Assembly (NCBI RefSeq): GCF_003075435.1
Contig: NZ_QCZJ01000005.1
Coordinates: 1 to 64,000 of the forward strand
Length of the DNA: 64,000 nucleotides
Direction: 5' to 3'
Origin: Terrimonas sp.
Lineage (GTDB): Bacteria; Bacteroidota; Bacteroidia; Chitinophagales; Chitinophagaceae
The notes beneath the pieces were generated by a model that saw only the letters and a list, made by a program, of their open reading frames with translations, was not told where the DNA came from and made no database searches. Below, piece by piece: positions 26,744-36,011 of this stretch (positions are counted from its first letter, which is position 1; the number at the start of each line of letters is the position of its first letter). A program made the translations under genes and the position numbers.

Positions 26744-27472
26744 TTACTTTTTTTGCACTCCAGTCAATTTTATTAACATTACTCCAATTACCGATGCCAG
26801 CAGAATTAAAACCCACCACATACTGCGCTTAGTTTTTGCGTCAATATTTCTACTTTTACGCACTTCATAAAAGCTCCACGATACAATAGCGAGAAGAAAT
26901 GTTCCACTAAATGCTACAATAATTTTGTTTGTAGCAGTATAGACACATAACATTAAAGTCAAACTAAAGAGAGAAATAGCAATACTATATTTCTGCAAAA
27001 ATGATTTACTAGATTTTTTCGCAAATGATTTTATTTGAGCTAATGTATTTTCAAGTTCGATATAATTTTCAATTTGTGCAGGTATGATAATTAAGTCTGT
27101 TGGGTCTTTACCTCTAATACTGAAACTTCCATTTTTACTTTTTATAATTTCTTTTATCTCATTGAAATAAATCGAAATTGTTGGGGTGTTAAGTTGCTCT
27201 CTTGTAATAAGGTTGTTTGTCAAGGTAAGTTGGTAGCTTTCGAACAAATTTCTCTGTCTATTTAGCCCTCGATAAAGTCCAAGACATACTGTTACTGCAA
27301 CAAAGGGGATAATTATAGGCAGAACATTAATGTCATCTGCTGTGCCTTTTGTATTTATTGAACTGATAGTTATACCAATGGTCACAGCGATAAGTATCAT
27401 CGGAAGTGTCCTAATTAGCATTTGCTTTTTGATTTGTTTAAAGCCGTCTTTTCTGATTTTGTAATACTGCAT
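26744..27472 (-). CDS. Uncharacterised membrane protein (YcxB/PH-like layout)
   Basis: A 242-residue protein that I do not recognise with certainty. Two N-terminal hydrophobic segments (about 20-39 and 50-70) precede a polar domain with beta-rich sequence ('YQLTLTNNLITREQ', 'ISIYFNEIKEIIKSKNGSFSIRG', 'DLIIIPAQIENY'). This resembles the small PH-like domain of YcxB-type proteins. Three further helices follow (about 160-206 and 218-239). It lies 21 bp downstream of the dipeptide epimerase gene on the same strand and may be co-transcribed. Base composition looks somewhat A+T-richer than the flanking genes. Function unknown. Confidence 0.6.
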   Translation of the reverse strand: MQYYKIRKDGFKQIKKQMLIRTLPMILIAVTIGITISSINTKGTADDINVLPIIIPFVAVTVCLGLYRGLNRQRNLFESYQLTLTNNLITREQLNTPTISIYFNEIKEIIKSKNGSFSIRGKDPTDLIIIPAQIENYIELENTLAQIKSFAKKSSKSFLQKYSIAISLFSLTLMLCVYTATNKIIVAFSGTFLLAIVSWSFYEVRKSRNIDAKTKRSMWWVLILLASVIGVMLIKLTGVQKK

Positions 27473-27493
27473 AATGTTGGTTAAGGTTGCCGC

Positions 27494-28537
27494 TTACGAT
27501 TGTATTCTCCCTAATATATGCTCGTTCACTACTACTCCTAAACCTGCATTTTCAGAAGCTGTTATTTTTCCAAAATCATATATCAATCCTTGTGCTATGT
27601 CTTCTTCCAGTAATAAAGGACCGTCTGCATCTATACAATCAACCTGCGGCGCAAGGTGTACAACGGCGGCTGAGCCAACGGTACTTTCATTCATACAGCC
27701 CAGCATTATTTTCATGCCGGATTGCCTGGCTTCTTTTATCATGCTTAAAGCAGGTGTTATGCCGCTGCATTTGGTGAGTTTAATATTTATACCATGAAAA
27801 AATCCATTACATTTTTTTACATCAGATGCGAATACACAACTCTCATCAGCAAAAAGAGGGAGTGGAGATTTTTCATGCAATACTTTCATGCCGTCCCAGT
27901 CATCTTTTGCCAGCGGTTGTTCAACCAGTTCTACATTCAGATCTTTGAGTATTGGTAATATCTCAAGCGCTTCATCAAGCTTCCATCCTGCATTGGCATC
28001 TACCCTGAAAACAGCATCAGAATTTTTTCTCAATGCTTCCATTATAGGAATATCTTCTTTTGTACCCAGCTTTATTTTATATATCGGCCAGGGCTTTTCT
28101 TTCATCTTGTCAACCATTTTATCTATGGTGTCAATACCGATAGTATAATCTGTAGGAGGAGCGGTTGCCATATCTGTTTGCCATAGCTTATATAAGGGCT
28201 GTTGCTTCAGCTTGCCGAAAATATCCCATGCGGCAATATCCAGCGCTGCAACCAAAAAATGATTGTCCGGAATAAGATGATGAAGATAATGCCAGTAACG
28301 ATCAGGATGAGTAAACGAGAATTGCTCAATGAATTTTTTCTTATGCTCAATGTCTTCAATCATTTTTTCAACAGGAATATTGTAATAGGCTATGGCCGGC
28401 GCTTCACCATAACCTTTTGTCCCATTGAAATCCAATTCAACTATTAATGCAGGCTGATGTGTTTTTGTTCCTTTTGAAATGGTGAACGGATACCTGAACT
28501 TTAGATTTGTTTTCCAGTAACGTATTTTTAGTGGCAT
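27494..28537 (-). CDS. Dipeptide epimerase (enolase superfamily, L-Ala-D/L-Glu type)
   Basis: Epimerises the second residue of dipeptides such as L-Ala-D-Glu released from murein, allowing their recycling. The muconate-lactonising fold is complete: a capping domain (1-120), then the barrel with catalytic Lys pair YKIK (Lys154/Lys156), metal ligands Asp180 (RVDANAGW), Glu206 (ELVEQP) and Asp231 (ADES), and a second catalytic Lys in 'NIKLTK' (Lys253/Lys256). The family-diagnostic DxD in 'CIDADGP' (Asp303/Asp305) binds the dipeptide amino group and separates this family from MLE and OSBS. Cytosolic. Specificity beyond dipeptides is inferred. Confidence 0.9.
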   Translation of the reverse strand: MPLKIRYWKTNLKFRYPFTISKGTKTHQPALIVELDFNGTKGYGEAPAIAYYNIPVEKMIEDIEHKKKFIEQFSFTHPDRYWHYLHHLIPDNHFLVAALDIAAWDIFGKLKQQPLYKLWQTDMATAPPTDYTIGIDTIDKMVDKMKEKPWPIYKIKLGTKEDIPIMEALRKNSDAVFRVDANAGWKLDEALEILPILKDLNVELVEQPLAKDDWDGMKVLHEKSPLPLFADESCVFASDVKKCNGFFHGINIKLTKCSGITPALSMIKEARQSGMKIMLGCMNESTVGSAAVVHLAPQVDCIDADGPLLLEEDIAQGLIYDFGKITASENAGLGVVVNEHILGRIQS

Positions 28538-28567
28538 TGATTAACTGATTTGTAAGAAATTATGTTA

Positions 28568-31294
28568 TCACTTTTCATTTCTGCCGCTCGATTGTATATA
28601 GCTTGACAATTCACTGTTCAGATCATCTTCTTTCAATAATTGCTCCAGCGGAACATGCATACGGTAGCGCCAGTAATACCGTGCTACAGACGGGTCATTG
28701 ATGCGTTCTTCTTTAGGGTTTTCTCTTCGTATTTTAATATCTATGCCCATAAGGTCCTGCAATTGGAAAATGCTCCACATGGCAGGTGAATATAAATGCT
28801 GAATAATAATAGCTTTGTCAATCCAAGGCTCGCAATAATATGGTGCTGTACCAGGATGCTGCATTTCATTATTGAAAAAGCGTTGCGTTTTTTCCCTGTT
28901 TTCTTCCCACCATGCCCTGATGGTGCTCATATCATGTGTAGAAGGCGTAATAACAGATAGGTAGGGTGCTGATGCAGGATCGAAAAATTCGCGCCCGGGT
29001 TGTTTGGGCATGCGCTGAATTTCGAGGCTTAGCAAACCTAATATGCGCATTATTTCAGGCACACAGCCAGGCACCATACCCAGGTCTTCTCCGCAAATAA
29101 GCATATTGGTGCTTTTTTTCAAAGCCGGCAATTTTTCCAGTGCTTCCCTTGCCCAGAAGTCATCCTGTCTTCTGTAGAAATAATCAATATATAAATTCTT
29201 TAAAGCGGATTGGGTTTGTTGATCTAAATGCCTGAAAGATGATGTACTTTCTATATCAATCCTGAAATGGAAGCTTTGCCTGTCTGACTCTTCAGCATCA
29301 AAAAGGATAATATTAGCTATAAGGGTAAATAAGGCAGATTGCAGCATCACGTTATCTTCGGTTATGCCGCCGTCTGCAGCAAAATACGCTTCTACCTGGC
29401 TTTGGGTTGTAAATGCTTTTTTAAGGGTATAAGTGCCATCTGCATGTTCCTCAAGAAATGCTTTTAACAGATTTTTCTTTTCTCCAAACAGTTCTTCGAG
29501 TACGGTATCTGTTATATATGGTTGACAAAACCTGCTGTATTCAAATGTTATCCCGCTTTTGGCAAATTCGTTAATATGAACAGGAATAGCAGGCACAAAA
29601 TGCCCCATCAATCCTTCAACCGCATGGGTGGGTACACTCCATATTCTGAAAAAGCCAAGTATATGATCAATACGGAATGCATCAAAATACGCACTCATCT
29701 GCGCAAAGCGCCTGCGCCACCATTTAAAATTATTTTCTTTCATGCGCTCCCAGTTATATGTTGGGAATCCCCAGTTTTGTCCGCGAACCGCAAAATCATC
29801 CGGTGGCGCGCCTGCCTGCATATCCATATGAAAGAGCCCGGGTTCCATCCATGCATCACAACTGTTGCGGCTGACACCAATAGGTATATCACCTTTTACA
29901 ATAATGCCATTCTTGTGCGCATAATCGGTAGCAGCTTTTAATTGAACATGCAAATGATATTGTACAAAATAATAAACGCCTATACCATCAAAATGTTTAT
30001 GGGCAGGATCTGCGAGCGCCTCAATTGCTGGGGCATTAAATACTGCATATTCCTCCCACCCGGGGTAGGGTACGGTTTTATCTTTGCCCTTTGAGTTTTT
30101 ATCTCTCAGGTAGCTATACACCGCGTAAGGCAAAAGCCATTGCTTGTTGGCATCAAAAAAATTCCGGTAGTCTTTATGCTGAAAAAAATCCTTTTTCTGT
30201 GATTTATATATCTCCTTTATGACCCTCCATTTAAACGATAATACCGCTTCATAATCAACATCAGTTTTTTTATTTAACTGCCTGGCTTTTTCTTTAATCT
30301 TTTTTAAGAGTTCAGTATTTCCTTTAGGTGTGATGATCTCAACATTAAGATATAAAGGGTGCAGGGCAAAAGCAGAAATAGCATTGTAAGGATATGAATC
30401 CTTCCAGGTATTGGTATCCGTTGTATCATTTACCGGCAGCAGTTGTATGAGGTGCATGCCATTCATTTTCGCCCAGTCAACAAGTAGTTTCAGGTCGGTA
30501 AATTCGCCCGTACCCAGGCTGTTGGCGCTGCGTAAACTAAATACCGGGATGGCTACACCTGCGCCACGCCATTTGCTTGCATTAAAATGTATAAAACCAT
30601 CGTGCAGTATGCTGAACTTCGTTTTGCCGTTATTGTTATACATCAGGCGGTTGTCGCCATCTTCATAGCGCACAAAAATTTTCTTCTTTGTATTATAAAT
30701 GCCATACTTATAGGCAATATAAAAATCAGCTTCTGAAAGATCTGTTTTAATCGTCCACCATTCGCTTTCCTTTTGAAGTAATATAGCTTTTCCTGTATCC
30801 CAATTGTTTAATTCAGCAGTGCTGCCTAAAATGCAAACCGCTTCATCTTTTTTCAGCAAGGGAGCCTTTACTTTAAACAAATGTGTGTATCCGTTATATG
30901 GTTGAGGCTTTGCAGTCTTTTTTGCCTGCGGCAATAATACCTCCTGAAAGGGAGAAGTATAATAAGCATTCTCTGCCTGCCCGGCAAAATTCCAGGTATC
31001 TGTTACGCTTATTTCAGGTGTTGAAATTGCTGCAAGGTTTATGGTTTTATTGTCATCCCATTCTTCCGCTGTTAAGCCATTGGTATCTTTAAAAAGGTAG
31101 GTATAACTTATTTGTGCGGGTAAATTATCTGTATCGTTTAATTCAAGTGTATAATGCCAGAAATTGTCGTTGAGATACTGCATCAGTACAGCCGCACCTG
31201 CCTGTTTGTTTCCAAGAGAAGGAATATTGCCCGAAAGCAGCAGTGACTGCCCGAACCTGGTACTGAAACGAATATAAAAATGGATTTTGACCAT
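28568..31294 (-). CDS. malQ: 4-alpha-glucanotransferase (GH77) with two CBM20 domains
   Basis: Disproportionating enzyme (DPE2-like) acting on maltose and glycogen-derived glucans in the cytosol. Two starch-binding CBM20 modules (about 1-115 and 137-235, the latter with 'LGSTAELNNWDTGKAI') precede the GH77 barrel. The catalytic residues are present: nucleophile Asp543 in 'FRIDHILGFFR', acid/base Glu736 in 'ICGEDLGMVP', and transition-state stabiliser Asp788 in 'STHDMST'. The 908-residue length fits the CBM20-containing plant/Bacteroidota type, not the 500-residue E. coli MalQ. It lies 30 bp upstream of the dipeptide epimerase on the same strand, probably by chance of packing. Confidence 0.95.
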   Translation of the reverse strand: MVKIHFYIRFSTRFGQSLLLSGNIPSLGNKQAGAAVLMQYLNDNFWHYTLELNDTDNLPAQISYTYLFKDTNGLTAEEWDDNKTINLAAISTPEISVTDTWNFAGQAENAYYTSPFQEVLLPQAKKTAKPQPYNGYTHLFKVKAPLLKKDEAVCILGSTAELNNWDTGKAILLQKESEWWTIKTDLSEADFYIAYKYGIYNTKKKIFVRYEDGDNRLMYNNNGKTKFSILHDGFIHFNASKWRGAGVAIPVFSLRSANSLGTGEFTDLKLLVDWAKMNGMHLIQLLPVNDTTDTNTWKDSYPYNAISAFALHPLYLNVEIITPKGNTELLKKIKEKARQLNKKTDVDYEAVLSFKWRVIKEIYKSQKKDFFQHKDYRNFFDANKQWLLPYAVYSYLRDKNSKGKDKTVPYPGWEEYAVFNAPAIEALADPAHKHFDGIGVYYFVQYHLHVQLKAATDYAHKNGIIVKGDIPIGVSRNSCDAWMEPGLFHMDMQAGAPPDDFAVRGQNWGFPTYNWERMKENNFKWWRRRFAQMSAYFDAFRIDHILGFFRIWSVPTHAVEGLMGHFVPAIPVHINEFAKSGITFEYSRFCQPYITDTVLEELFGEKKNLLKAFLEEHADGTYTLKKAFTTQSQVEAYFAADGGITEDNVMLQSALFTLIANIILFDAEESDRQSFHFRIDIESTSSFRHLDQQTQSALKNLYIDYFYRRQDDFWAREALEKLPALKKSTNMLICGEDLGMVPGCVPEIMRILGLLSLEIQRMPKQPGREFFDPASAPYLSVITPSTHDMSTIRAWWEENREKTQRFFNNEMQHPGTAPYYCEPWIDKAIIIQHLYSPAMWSIFQLQDLMGIDIKIRRENPKEERINDPSVARYYWRYRMHVPLEQLLKEDDLNSELSSYIQSSGRNEK

Positions 31295-31388
31295 ACGGCT
31301 AAGCTATAGAAAATATATATGTAAGCAGATAAAAATTAAAGCGTAAGGCAAAATTTTTCAATATCTTTCAAACAAAAGAAATCCTTGC

Positions 31389-31396
31389 TATATTTG
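31389..31396 (+). promoter_or_regulatory. -7 box for the 52-residue membrane protein
   Basis: TATATTTG matches TAnnTTTG, 20 bp before the ATG at 31416. No clear TTG element was seen 19-21 bp upstream. Confidence 0.45.
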
Positions 31397-31415
31397 CCAC
31401 AAATTTTTAAAGGGT

Positions 31416-31574
31416 ATGGATTCCGCAAGCAATAAATCAAAGGGGCTTTTCTGGATATTGTTTTTACTATCTGTAGTGATGTTTTTTGTGGTATATGCAT
31501 TTGCCGGTAATTTTATTACTGTTGTCATTCCTTTTATTGGTTACTTTTTCGTGAAGGCGCTGGACATTATATAG
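31416..31574 (+). CDS. Small hydrophobic membrane protein (52 residues)
   Basis: The ATG at 31416 is preceded by AAAGGG at ribosome-binding distance and by a TATATTTG -7 box. The product begins with a polar, basic stretch (MDSASNKSKG) followed by two closely packed hydrophobic segments (about residues 11-30 and 32-50), and ends in an ATATAG context. I do not recognise the family. It lies between the divergent malQ gene and the MutS-like ATPase and could be expressed with the latter, although 178 bp separate them. Confidence 0.55.
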   Translation: MDSASNKSKGLFWILFLLSVVMFFVVYAFAGNFITVVIPFIGYFFVKALDII

Positions 31575-31752
31575 CCGGTTTGCCAATGACACCTACGGGT
31601 ATCGTCATCTTGACCAGGCAACACGCTGACTATAGTTAAATCGTACTTACGCGAGGAAAAAATCTGCCGGGCAATTGTACTAATGCTTAATTTCTGTACT
31701 ATAGTCTAACAGGTTTCCCATCCGCCGCAACTTTCATTTTAATTTAATCTTC

Positions 31753-33552
31753 ATGAGGCGGGATGCAATAACTAAACAATCATTTTACGAAGAAAAGATC
31801 AGGCACTATACCCGGTTAATCAATGCTTTTAAAAAGCAACTTGTTTTATCTGCAATCTACCGGGTATCAGCATTTGTTGCACTTGCCGTGTCTGTATATT
31901 TCCTCGTACAACATTTCCATTTTTTACTTATTGCCGCTGCTGTTTTATCGCTGTTGCTGTTTATATTTTTAGTTAAGCATGCTGTTCGCCTGAATGAGCA
32001 GAAAACCCTGCACGAAAACCTGTTATTTGTAAATGAAAATGAGTTGGGTGTTATTAATAATAAGCCTAATAAAATGGACGATGGTAAAGCATTTAACAAC
32101 GGAGGGGGTTATGCATCTGATCTTGATATTTTTGGCCCGGGGTCATTATTTCACCTCTTGAACAGGAACAGTACTTCTCACGGGCGGTTGCACCTTGCAA
32201 ATTTGCTCATCGCTCCTCCGCAGCATATTGATGATATTAAAGAAAGACAGCAAGCCGTTAAGGCTTTTGCGCCACAGGTTGATATGCGTCAACTGGTAAC
32301 CGCTTACGGTCTGATGCGGAAAGAAGAAGAAGGTAACCTGAATAATATTGAGGCGTGGTTAAACGAAGGAGAATTGTTGTATAAAAGAAAATGGCTCCAG
32401 GTGCTTCGTTGGATTTTGCCCGTATACAATACTTTTTTTCTTTTGCTGTATATAGCTAATGGACAGGTATTATATTTATTAGCCGGGGTAGGGGTGGGGT
32501 GGCTGATAACAGGGCGTAATGCAAAATATATTCATAAGCAGCATGAGTTGATCGGGAAAAAGCAGGCTGTGCTTGACCAGTACGCTGATATTTTATGCAC
32601 ATTCTCTAATGCGGGTAGTGGGAATGCAGCTTTGCTGCAACGCCTCCAAAAATCTGCGGGCCAGGCACATAAGACAATTAAGGCACTGGCAAAACTATCT
32701 TCCATGTTCGATCAGCGGCTTAACCTGCTGGTAAATGTATTGCTGAACAGCATTGTATTGTATGATCTGCAGTGTATACTTGAGCTTGAAAAATGGAAAG
32801 CAAAAAACAAAGCGGATTTTAATGAGTGGCTGCATACCGTTGGTGAAATAGAAAGTTTAAATGCATTTGCAGGCTTTGCTTTTAATAACGAAAATTTCGT
32901 TTATCCTTTATTGTTAGCTGGAGATGCTTTATCAATAGAAACCAAACAGGTAGCCCACCCGCTTATACCGGCAAACGAAAGAATAGCCAACGATTTTGAA
33001 GCCGGTAATCCTGATAAACTGTTATTGGTTACAGGGTCAAACATGTCGGGCAAAACTACTTTTTTACGAACACTGGGCGTCAACCTTATATTAGCGCAAT
33101 GCGGAGCGCCGGTATGCGCGGCGTCGTTTTCGTTTTCACCAATGCAACTATTAACTTCTATCCGGATAAGCGATTCGCTGCAAGAGCATACTTCTTATTT
33201 TATGGCTGAACTGAAAAAGTTGCAGCAGATCATTCATGAACTTCAAACAGGTAAGCCATACCTTGTATTGATTGATGAAATTCTCCGCGGAACCAACTCT
33301 GAAGACAAAACCCATGGCTCAGAACAATTTATTCTGCAGCTTATACAATACAACTGTATTACGCTTTTTGCCACACATGATCTTATGCTGGCTTCGCTGG
33401 AAAATGAGCATAAAGGAATAATCAATAACTGGTGTTTTGAAAGCATTATTGAGAACGGCGAATTACATTTTGATTACAAGCTCCGCAAAGGTGTTGCACG
33501 GAACAGGAATGCTTCTTTCTTAATGAAAAAGATGGGAATTACGGGTAAATGA
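31753..33552 (+). CDS. MutS-family ATPase with membrane segments
   Basis: A 599-residue MutS-like protein lacking the mismatch-binding and connector domains. It has two hydrophobic helices near the N-terminus (about 31-52 and 57-75) and two more at about 217-254. A lever/clamp-like helical region then leads into a complete MutS ATPase domain: Walker A TGSNMSGKT at 427-435, Walker B LVLIDE at 504-509, the 'RGTNSEDKT' dimer-signature loop, and 'LFATHD'. No Smr domain is present, so it is not MutS2. Such membrane MutS-related proteins occur in Bacteroidota; their function is not established. The stop codon lies 2 bp from the stop of the convergent MscS gene. Confidence 0.85.
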   Translation: MRRDAITKQSFYEEKIRHYTRLINAFKKQLVLSAIYRVSAFVALAVSVYFLVQHFHFLLIAAAVLSLLLFIFLVKHAVRLNEQKTLHENLLFVNENELGVINNKPNKMDDGKAFNNGGGYASDLDIFGPGSLFHLLNRNSTSHGRLHLANLLIAPPQHIDDIKERQQAVKAFAPQVDMRQLVTAYGLMRKEEEGNLNNIEAWLNEGELLYKRKWLQVLRWILPVYNTFFLLLYIANGQVLYLLAGVGVGWLITGRNAKYIHKQHELIGKKQAVLDQYADILCTFSNAGSGNAALLQRLQKSAGQAHKTIKALAKLSSMFDQRLNLLVNVLLNSIVLYDLQCILELEKWKAKNKADFNEWLHTVGEIESLNAFAGFAFNNENFVYPLLLAGDALSIETKQVAHPLIPANERIANDFEAGNPDKLLLVTGSNMSGKTTFLRTLGVNLILAQCGAPVCAASFSFSPMQLLTSIRISDSLQEHTSYFMAELKKLQQIIHELQTGKPYLVLIDEILRGTNSEDKTHGSEQFILQLIQYNCITLFATHDLMLASLENEHKGIINNWCFESIIENGELHFDYKLRKGVARNRNASFLMKKMGITGK

Positions 33553-33554
33553 AT

Positions 33555-34604
33555 TTACTGATCCGGTTGTTTTTTATTTTCTTCTGCCGGCGTGTTAATA
33601 AATACTGTTTGTACGGGATAAGGGATATTAATGCCTTCTTCCTCGTATCTTTTTTTTAATCTTTTTATGAACTCGTGCTTTACAATAAACTGGCTACTGA
33701 AATCTCTCACCCTTATAAAAGCTTTCAAATCAATACTGCTGGCTCCAAACTGCTGAAATCGTATCAACGGATCAAAATCAGGAACACATTCTTCCATTGT
33801 TTCCTGTAGTTCTTTTATCACTTCAATGGTAACACGTTCAACATGGTCAAGATTACTATTGTAATCAACACCAACAGGAATATCAAATACAAATTCCCTG
33901 TTTGGGTAATCGAAGTTGGTTACGATCAGGCTGGCCATTTTAGAGTTGGGAACAATAAATATGCTGTTGGCGCCAACCCTTACTGAGGTATATCTCCAGT
34001 TTACATCTTCCACAAAGCCTTCCTGTCCGGAATCGAGCTTTATATAATCCCCGGTATTTATTTTTTTTGTAGATACGATCTGTATACCTGCAAATAAATT
34101 AGAAAGCGTATCCTGCAACGCAAGAGCCACTGCCAAACCTCCAACACCAAGTGCTGTGAGGATAGGTGTGATTTTTATGCCTACCGATTGCAGGATCATC
34201 AGCAAGCCAAGACAATAAACAATAACCTTGACAATATTTCCGATGATAGAGGATGAAGAAGATATTTTACCTGATCTTGCATCCCTTATTGCAGTTAATC
34301 CCGAAAGAACTTTAGATAGTATAATGGTGGCAGAAAGAATGTAAAAAATGGTTATGCCGTTCTCAAGCCAGCGATGATATTTTTCATCCATTTCTACTCT
34401 TTTCCAACCTAAATAAATGCCCAGTACAGTAAACCAGGGAATAATCCATTTTGATATTACCAGGATGATCAGATCATCACCCGCCCATTTACTTTTTTGT
34501 GCAAACCTGTGTAATTGCGGGGTAAGCAGCTTTTGTATCAGTATTCCTATTACAAATCCCGATACTGTGAAAATGGCAAACTGAATGAATTCATCAAATG
34601 TCAT
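33555..34604 (-). CDS. Small-conductance mechanosensitive channel, MscS family
   Basis: A 349-residue inner-membrane channel that relieves turgor on hypo-osmotic shock. Four or five transmembrane helices occupy residues about 8-165. The last is the pore-lining helix, followed by the diagnostic 'LGVGGLAVALALQDTLSNLFAGIQI'. The cytosolic beta domain begins 'INTGDYIKLDSGQEGFVEDVNWRYTSVR' and continues 'IFIVPNSKMAS', and an alpha/beta C-terminal vestibule domain follows. It is longer than E. coli MscS (286) because of extra N-terminal helices. It is followed upstream, 18 bp away on the same strand, by the SBF-like transporter gene, so the two may be co-transcribed. Confidence 0.93.
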   Translation of the reverse strand: MTFDEFIQFAIFTVSGFVIGILIQKLLTPQLHRFAQKSKWAGDDLIILVISKWIIPWFTVLGIYLGWKRVEMDEKYHRWLENGITIFYILSATIILSKVLSGLTAIRDARSGKISSSSSIIGNIVKVIVYCLGLLMILQSVGIKITPILTALGVGGLAVALALQDTLSNLFAGIQIVSTKKINTGDYIKLDSGQEGFVEDVNWRYTSVRVGANSIFIVPNSKMASLIVTNFDYPNREFVFDIPVGVDYNSNLDHVERVTIEVIKELQETMEECVPDFDPLIRFQQFGASSIDLKAFIRVRDFSSQFIVKHEFIKRLKKRYEEEGINIPYPVQTVFINTPAEENKKQPDQ

Positions 34605-34622
34605 ACCTGTTAATTTAATTTA

Positions 34623-35627
34623 TTAGTCTACTTTACCTGTTTTTCTCAAACGCTGTGCAATTATTCCCACAAATATCAGTTGTAAGGAATGATAAATCAT
34701 AACAGGAAGCAAAATTATGCTAACCGGCAGCGTTGCAGTAAATAAAACTTTAGACATAACCGTGCCATGCACCAACGATTTTTTTGAGCCACAGAATATT
34801 ACGGTGGTACAATCCCTTTGCTCAAACTTAAACCGTTTGCATATAAACATGGTTAAGTAATACACAATAAAAAAAAGAGCAGACATTCCTGCGCACATGT
34901 ATAATAAGGTAGACATGCTGAAGGCTTCAAAAGCACGATTATAAAAAGAATGACAAAATGAAGTATAGATAATCAGCAGGATTACTGCCTGGTCAAAAAG
35001 CTTCAGGCGTTTTTTATGTTTTTCAGCAAATGGGCCACCATACTTATGCAACACTAAACCACAGCAAACGGGTACTACAACCTGCACAACCAATTTCAAT
35101 ATGATTGCTGATGTATCTGTATACACTACTTTTTCTGTGATAAAAGGAATCATCCATAACGGAGTAACAAAAACGCCTAACAATGTTGAAACACTTGCAT
35201 TAAATATTGCAGAAGGAACATTTCCTTCAGCAATGGATACCATTACTACAGATGATGATACTGTGGAGGGGAGTGTGCACAGGTAAAAAATTCCAAGCCA
35301 TAATAGTGAGTCAATTCCGAAAAAAGGTTTAACCAATAGCGCTATAACAGGAAAAACAATAAATGTCGTAAACTGAACAATTATATGCATCCGCCAGTTC
35401 ATTAATTCAATGGAAAGTTTTTTTACATCCAGCTTCAGCCCGTAAAAGAAAAAAATTATGGAAACGCCATAACCTGCGACCTGTTCCAGCGAAAAAGGCC
35501 GGGTTATAATCCCGGGTTGGGGAAAGAAATACGCAAGTGCTATAACGGAAATAATACCAATCAGGAAACCATCTATACCAAACCTGCCTAACCGGGCCTT
35601 AATTGTATTTACCGTGCCTGCATGCAT
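34623..35627 (-). CDS. SBF-like (bile acid:Na+ symporter family) transporter, YfeH type
   Basis: A 334-residue polytopic membrane protein with about ten transmembrane helices. Family features are 'YGVSIIFFFYGLKLDVKKL' after helix 2, the central crossover 'LCTLPSTVSSSVVMVSIAEGN' (Na+-site-like TVSSS), and 'FCGSKKSLVHGTVMSKVLF' near helix 9. These fit the SBF_like/YfeH branch (PF13593) and not classical NTCP. The substrate is unknown. It is the upstream gene of a possible pair with the MscS channel. Confidence 0.87.
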   Translation of the reverse strand: MHAGTVNTIKARLGRFGIDGFLIGIISVIALAYFFPQPGIITRPFSLEQVAGYGVSIIFFFYGLKLDVKKLSIELMNWRMHIIVQFTTFIVFPVIALLVKPFFGIDSLLWLGIFYLCTLPSTVSSSVVMVSIAEGNVPSAIFNASVSTLLGVFVTPLWMIPFITEKVVYTDTSAIILKLVVQVVVPVCCGLVLHKYGGPFAEKHKKRLKLFDQAVILLIIYTSFCHSFYNRAFEAFSMSTLLYMCAGMSALFFIVYYLTMFICKRFKFEQRDCTTVIFCGSKKSLVHGTVMSKVLFTATLPVSIILLPVMIYHSLQLIFVGIIAQRLRKTGKVD

Positions 35628-35710
35628 ACGGCAAATATCTGCTTACTTACGGTAAGATTGTACAGATTATGCAGAAATATAGGGTACAGATTACCGCCGG
35701 GATATATAAA

Positions 35711-35920
35711 TTATTTTTTTCGCCCTGCAAGCAATACTATTACACCTGCTACTACAGCTATTCCTGCCGCGTAAGAAGGCCAGGTAACACTTTTCTTTTC
35801 CTTTGTGTTCAATTCTACAGGGCCAAGATCTATAAGCTCTTTTTCTTTTGTAAAACTAAATCCGCGGAAAATGAACATTGCAATGCCAGCAACTATCAGA
35901 ACGATTCCGAGTACTTTCAT
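35711..35920 (-). CDS. Small conserved two-helix membrane protein
   Basis: A 69-residue protein. Its N-terminal helix (VLGIVLIVAGIAMFIF) is followed by a polar loop ('FTKEKELIDLGPVELNTKEKKS') and a second helix (AAGIAVVAGVIVLLAG) ending in GRKK. The 'xxDLGPxxxxxxEKK' loop between two helices is a recurring pattern in short bacterial membrane proteins of unknown role. Codon use and strand match the neighbouring genes. Function unknown. Confidence 0.75.
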   Translation of the reverse strand: MKVLGIVLIVAGIAMFIFRGFSFTKEKELIDLGPVELNTKEKKSVTWPSYAAGIAVVAGVIVLLAGRKK

Positions 35921-36011
35921 AATTGTTTGATTATGGCTATAGTGATAATCAAAATATCTGCCAACTATTGGCAGGATGAGGCAGAAGGGTAGAAGGGGCA
36001 GAACAGAAAAA

